Of a stretch of DNA of 64,000 nt, positions 62,575 to 64,000 are shown piece after piece (the stretch's first letter is position 1; each line of letters opens with the position of its first letter). The translations under genes and the position numbers were made by a program. The notes under the pieces were generated by a model. It was not told the origin of the DNA, did not search any database, and saw only the letters and a program-made list of their open reading frames with translations. The DNA lies in NCBI GenBank assembly GCA_036426205.1, contig CM071568.1, forward strand, positions 43,080,723 through 43,144,722, written 5' to 3'. The DNA comes from Ascaphus truei (taxonomy: Eukaryota; Chordata; Amphibia; Anura; Ascaphidae).

Positions 62575-63999
62575 CTAACCCAATTGGTTAGTTCCACTAC
62601 TTTTTTTTTTTTTTCTTGACTTCCAGTCCATTATATCCTCAGAGTTCATTTTAACGCTTTCTGTCTCTTGCACATGGTCGGACTGTCTCTTTAGCTTCTG
62701 ACGGAACTCTGGGGCCGGATAGTCTTTGTCTTTATATTGTGGCCCAGAGTGGCGAGATCTGGATAAATTCAAGGCCAGTGTTGACCTTCGTCGCTTTTGC
62801 TTTGCAACCTTTGAACCTTTATGGTACTTCTTACTGCCATGTATTTTCTCACAACCATCTTCACTCTTAGAGATTTGGGATTTTCCCTTTGGGGCAATTA
62901 TATGGTACTTAGAAGATGAAGCGCTAATTACCTGGAGCACCTTCACCTTGATGGGGCTCTCAATAACTCTGGCTGTACCGTGTGGCATTTTACCTTTGCA
63001 GCTGGCAGGCATGTAGCCTTGGGCCTCTCTTTCCTGAGGCCTACATTTATTCAGGCGAAAGTACCGCTGGATAACCAGTGACGCCTTTCTCAGGGTTTGA
63101 TAGCGAATCCTGTTCTGTGTCATCCTAGTCAGAGACTGAATTTTTATAGTTGCTCCTTTCATAATGAGGAACCTGTTTCGTACCATGCGGGCATGGTAGA
63201 ATGATTGAAGAACACAGGCTGCTTTATTCCGGCGATTAAACTGACGAATTTTCATCCCTCTGTAGGCAGCCTGTAGGATGATAGTTGTGGCGCGTTTACG
63301 CCGATAATTTTCTCTTTCCCTTCTTCCTTGGATAAGAGCTTTGCAGTGCTTCTGAATTATTCTAATGCTTTTCTCCTTTTTCAAAACGTTAAGTTCCTCC
63401 ACGAGAAAATTCTGTTTTGTGCATACATGTCGCAATTCTGTTCTCAGAGCATCCATTTCTTCCTGGTGCTGGCTCTGAGTGTGCATCAATGCATTCTGTA
63501 GTGCTTCCTGCACTTCTAATTTTTCCTGAGTCAACTGTTTCTTTACTTTTTCTGCTTGGACAGTCAAATTTGAATTTTCCAATTTCAGACTCTCATTTTC
63601 TTGCTTTACAGTCTCTAACTCACTTAGGGCAATCTCATGGGTTTGCTTCAACATTCCCAGCTCTGTGTTCAGACCGTGGCCCTCCAGGCGTGAGTTTTGC
63701 ACCTCTGTGCTGAGCGCATGAACCTCTTGTAGAGCCTTCCCGTATTTCTGTTTTAGGATAGCAATCAATTTGTCAGACTTAATCTGTTTTTCATCCATGC
63801 TGGCAATTACGGTGTTGGCCTTTTCCAGACTAGTCGTCACCTCTTCCAGCTCACTCCGTAAGAGAGACTCTGTTTTCTTCAAAGCCTCGTACTCTTGTAA
63901 AGCTGGGAGTATACACCTCTGTAACTCGGCGTTCGCTTCTTGCACCTTCTTCCAACATTCTCGCTCCTTCACCAAATCCTGCCACAGGACTTCATAATC
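62575..63999 (-). CDS. coiled-coil and IQ-motif protein, C-terminal part (partial at window edge)
   Basis: An uninterrupted frame from the window edge to a stop at 62575, about 474 residues, with no internal stop or frameshift; the true start lies outside. The first 210 residues are a Glu/Lys/Leu heptad-rich coiled coil. Then come five IQ-like repeats about 23-25 residues apart (cores RIIQKHCKALIQGRR, IILQAAYRGMKIRQF, CVLQSFYHARMVRNR, IKIQSLTRMTQNRIR, LVIQRYFRLNK), which bind calmodulin or light chains in known proteins. A basic, Ser-rich tail of about 155 residues ends in KKKK. The repeat spacing recalls ASPM, but a coiled coil before the IQ array is not the ASPM or myosin V order. Single large exon or an intronless gene; identity open. 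Confidence 0.8.
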   Translation of the reverse strand, partial: DYEVLWQDLVKERECWKKVQEANAELQRCILPALQEYEALKKTESLLRSELEEVTTSLEKANTVIASMDEKQIKSDKLIAILKQKYGKALQEVHALSTEVQNSRLEGHGLNTELGMLKQTHEIALSELETVKQENESLKLENSNLTVQAEKVKKQLTQEKLEVQEALQNALMHTQSQHQEEMDALRTELRHVCTKQNFLVEELNVLKKEKSIRIIQKHCKALIQGRRERENYRRKRATTIILQAAYRGMKIRQFNRRNKAACVLQSFYHARMVRNRFLIMKGATIKIQSLTRMTQNRIRYQTLRKASLVIQRYFRLNKCRPQEREAQGYMPASCKGKMPHGTARVIESPIKVKVLQVISASSSKYHIIAPKGKSQISKSEDGCEKIHGSKKYHKGSKVAKQKRRRSTLALNLSRSRHSGPQYKDKDYPAPEFRQKLKRQSDHVQETESVKMNSEDIMDWKSRKKKKSSGTNQLG

Positions 64000-64000
64000 A

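Noticed and set aside
1..64000. tRNA, rRNA or snRNA genes
   Set aside because: No intact A/B box pair or GGTTCGANTCC T-arm was found when reading both strands; only degraded SINE tRNA-like pieces are present.

Overview
The window looks like vertebrate nuclear DNA, most likely from an amphibian (anuran). The basis is the density and mix of transposable elements: a chromodomain Gypsy element, several retrovirus-like LTR families, L2-like, L1/Tx1-like and CR1-group LINEs, a MIR-like SINE, three copies of one hAT family and many foldback MITEs. It also holds small type I hammerhead ribozyme motifs of the kind known from amphibian repeats. The species call is inference. No bacterial-style gene organisation is present.

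Layout. 0.4 kb: a hammerhead-like motif. 0.95-7.63 kb: a complete but dead Gypsy/chromovirus with a nested solo LTR in gag. 8.8-14.0 kb: a complete LTR element with a largely non-coding interior. 14.4-18.3 kb: LTR copies, one interrupted by a hAT element, then two foldback elements and two more hammerhead motifs. 20.3-26.2 kb: LTRs, an L2 LINE tail, a MITE in a (TA)n tract, a long hairpin and a Gypsy solo LTR with target-site duplication (TSD). 26.2-31.8 kb: an LTR element carrying a CPxC open frame, broken by a second hAT with zinc-finger transposase remains. 31.8-33.5 kb: LTRs and a LINE tail. 34.8 kb: the best preserved hammerhead core. 36.2-37.7 kb: a third hAT. 39.5-40.4 kb: SINE and LINE remnants. 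41.9-45.8 kb: a 3.9 kb terminal-inverted-repeat element full of minisatellites and holding a nearly intact jockey-like reverse transcriptase. 45.9-46.8 kb: two hammerhead-bearing units fused head to head, one split by a solo LTR. 46.1-58.2 kb: a direct duplication of about 5.9 kb whose second copy is riddled with small indels. 58.2-62.0 kb: L1-like remnant, GT/G-rich repeats and LTRs on the minus strand. 62.6-64.0 kb: the only convincing host coding sequence, the C-terminal part of a coiled-coil plus IQ-motif protein on the minus strand, running off the window.

The most interesting signal is a dispersed set of hammerhead-ribozyme-like motifs (435, 17678, 18253, 34832, 46049 and 46091). They share one architecture: stem I, CUGANGA-type box, one unpaired A, a stem II of 3-5 bp, GAAA-type box, and a tiny helix III ending mostly in GUA. 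They sit in different sequence contexts and carry different core mutations. The hammerhead class is known from amphibians, retrozymes and Penelope-like elements. What may be new here is the carrier families, the head-to-head palindrome, and the LTR inserted exactly inside stem II. All pairings were made by eye; coordinates of degraded repeats are approximate.
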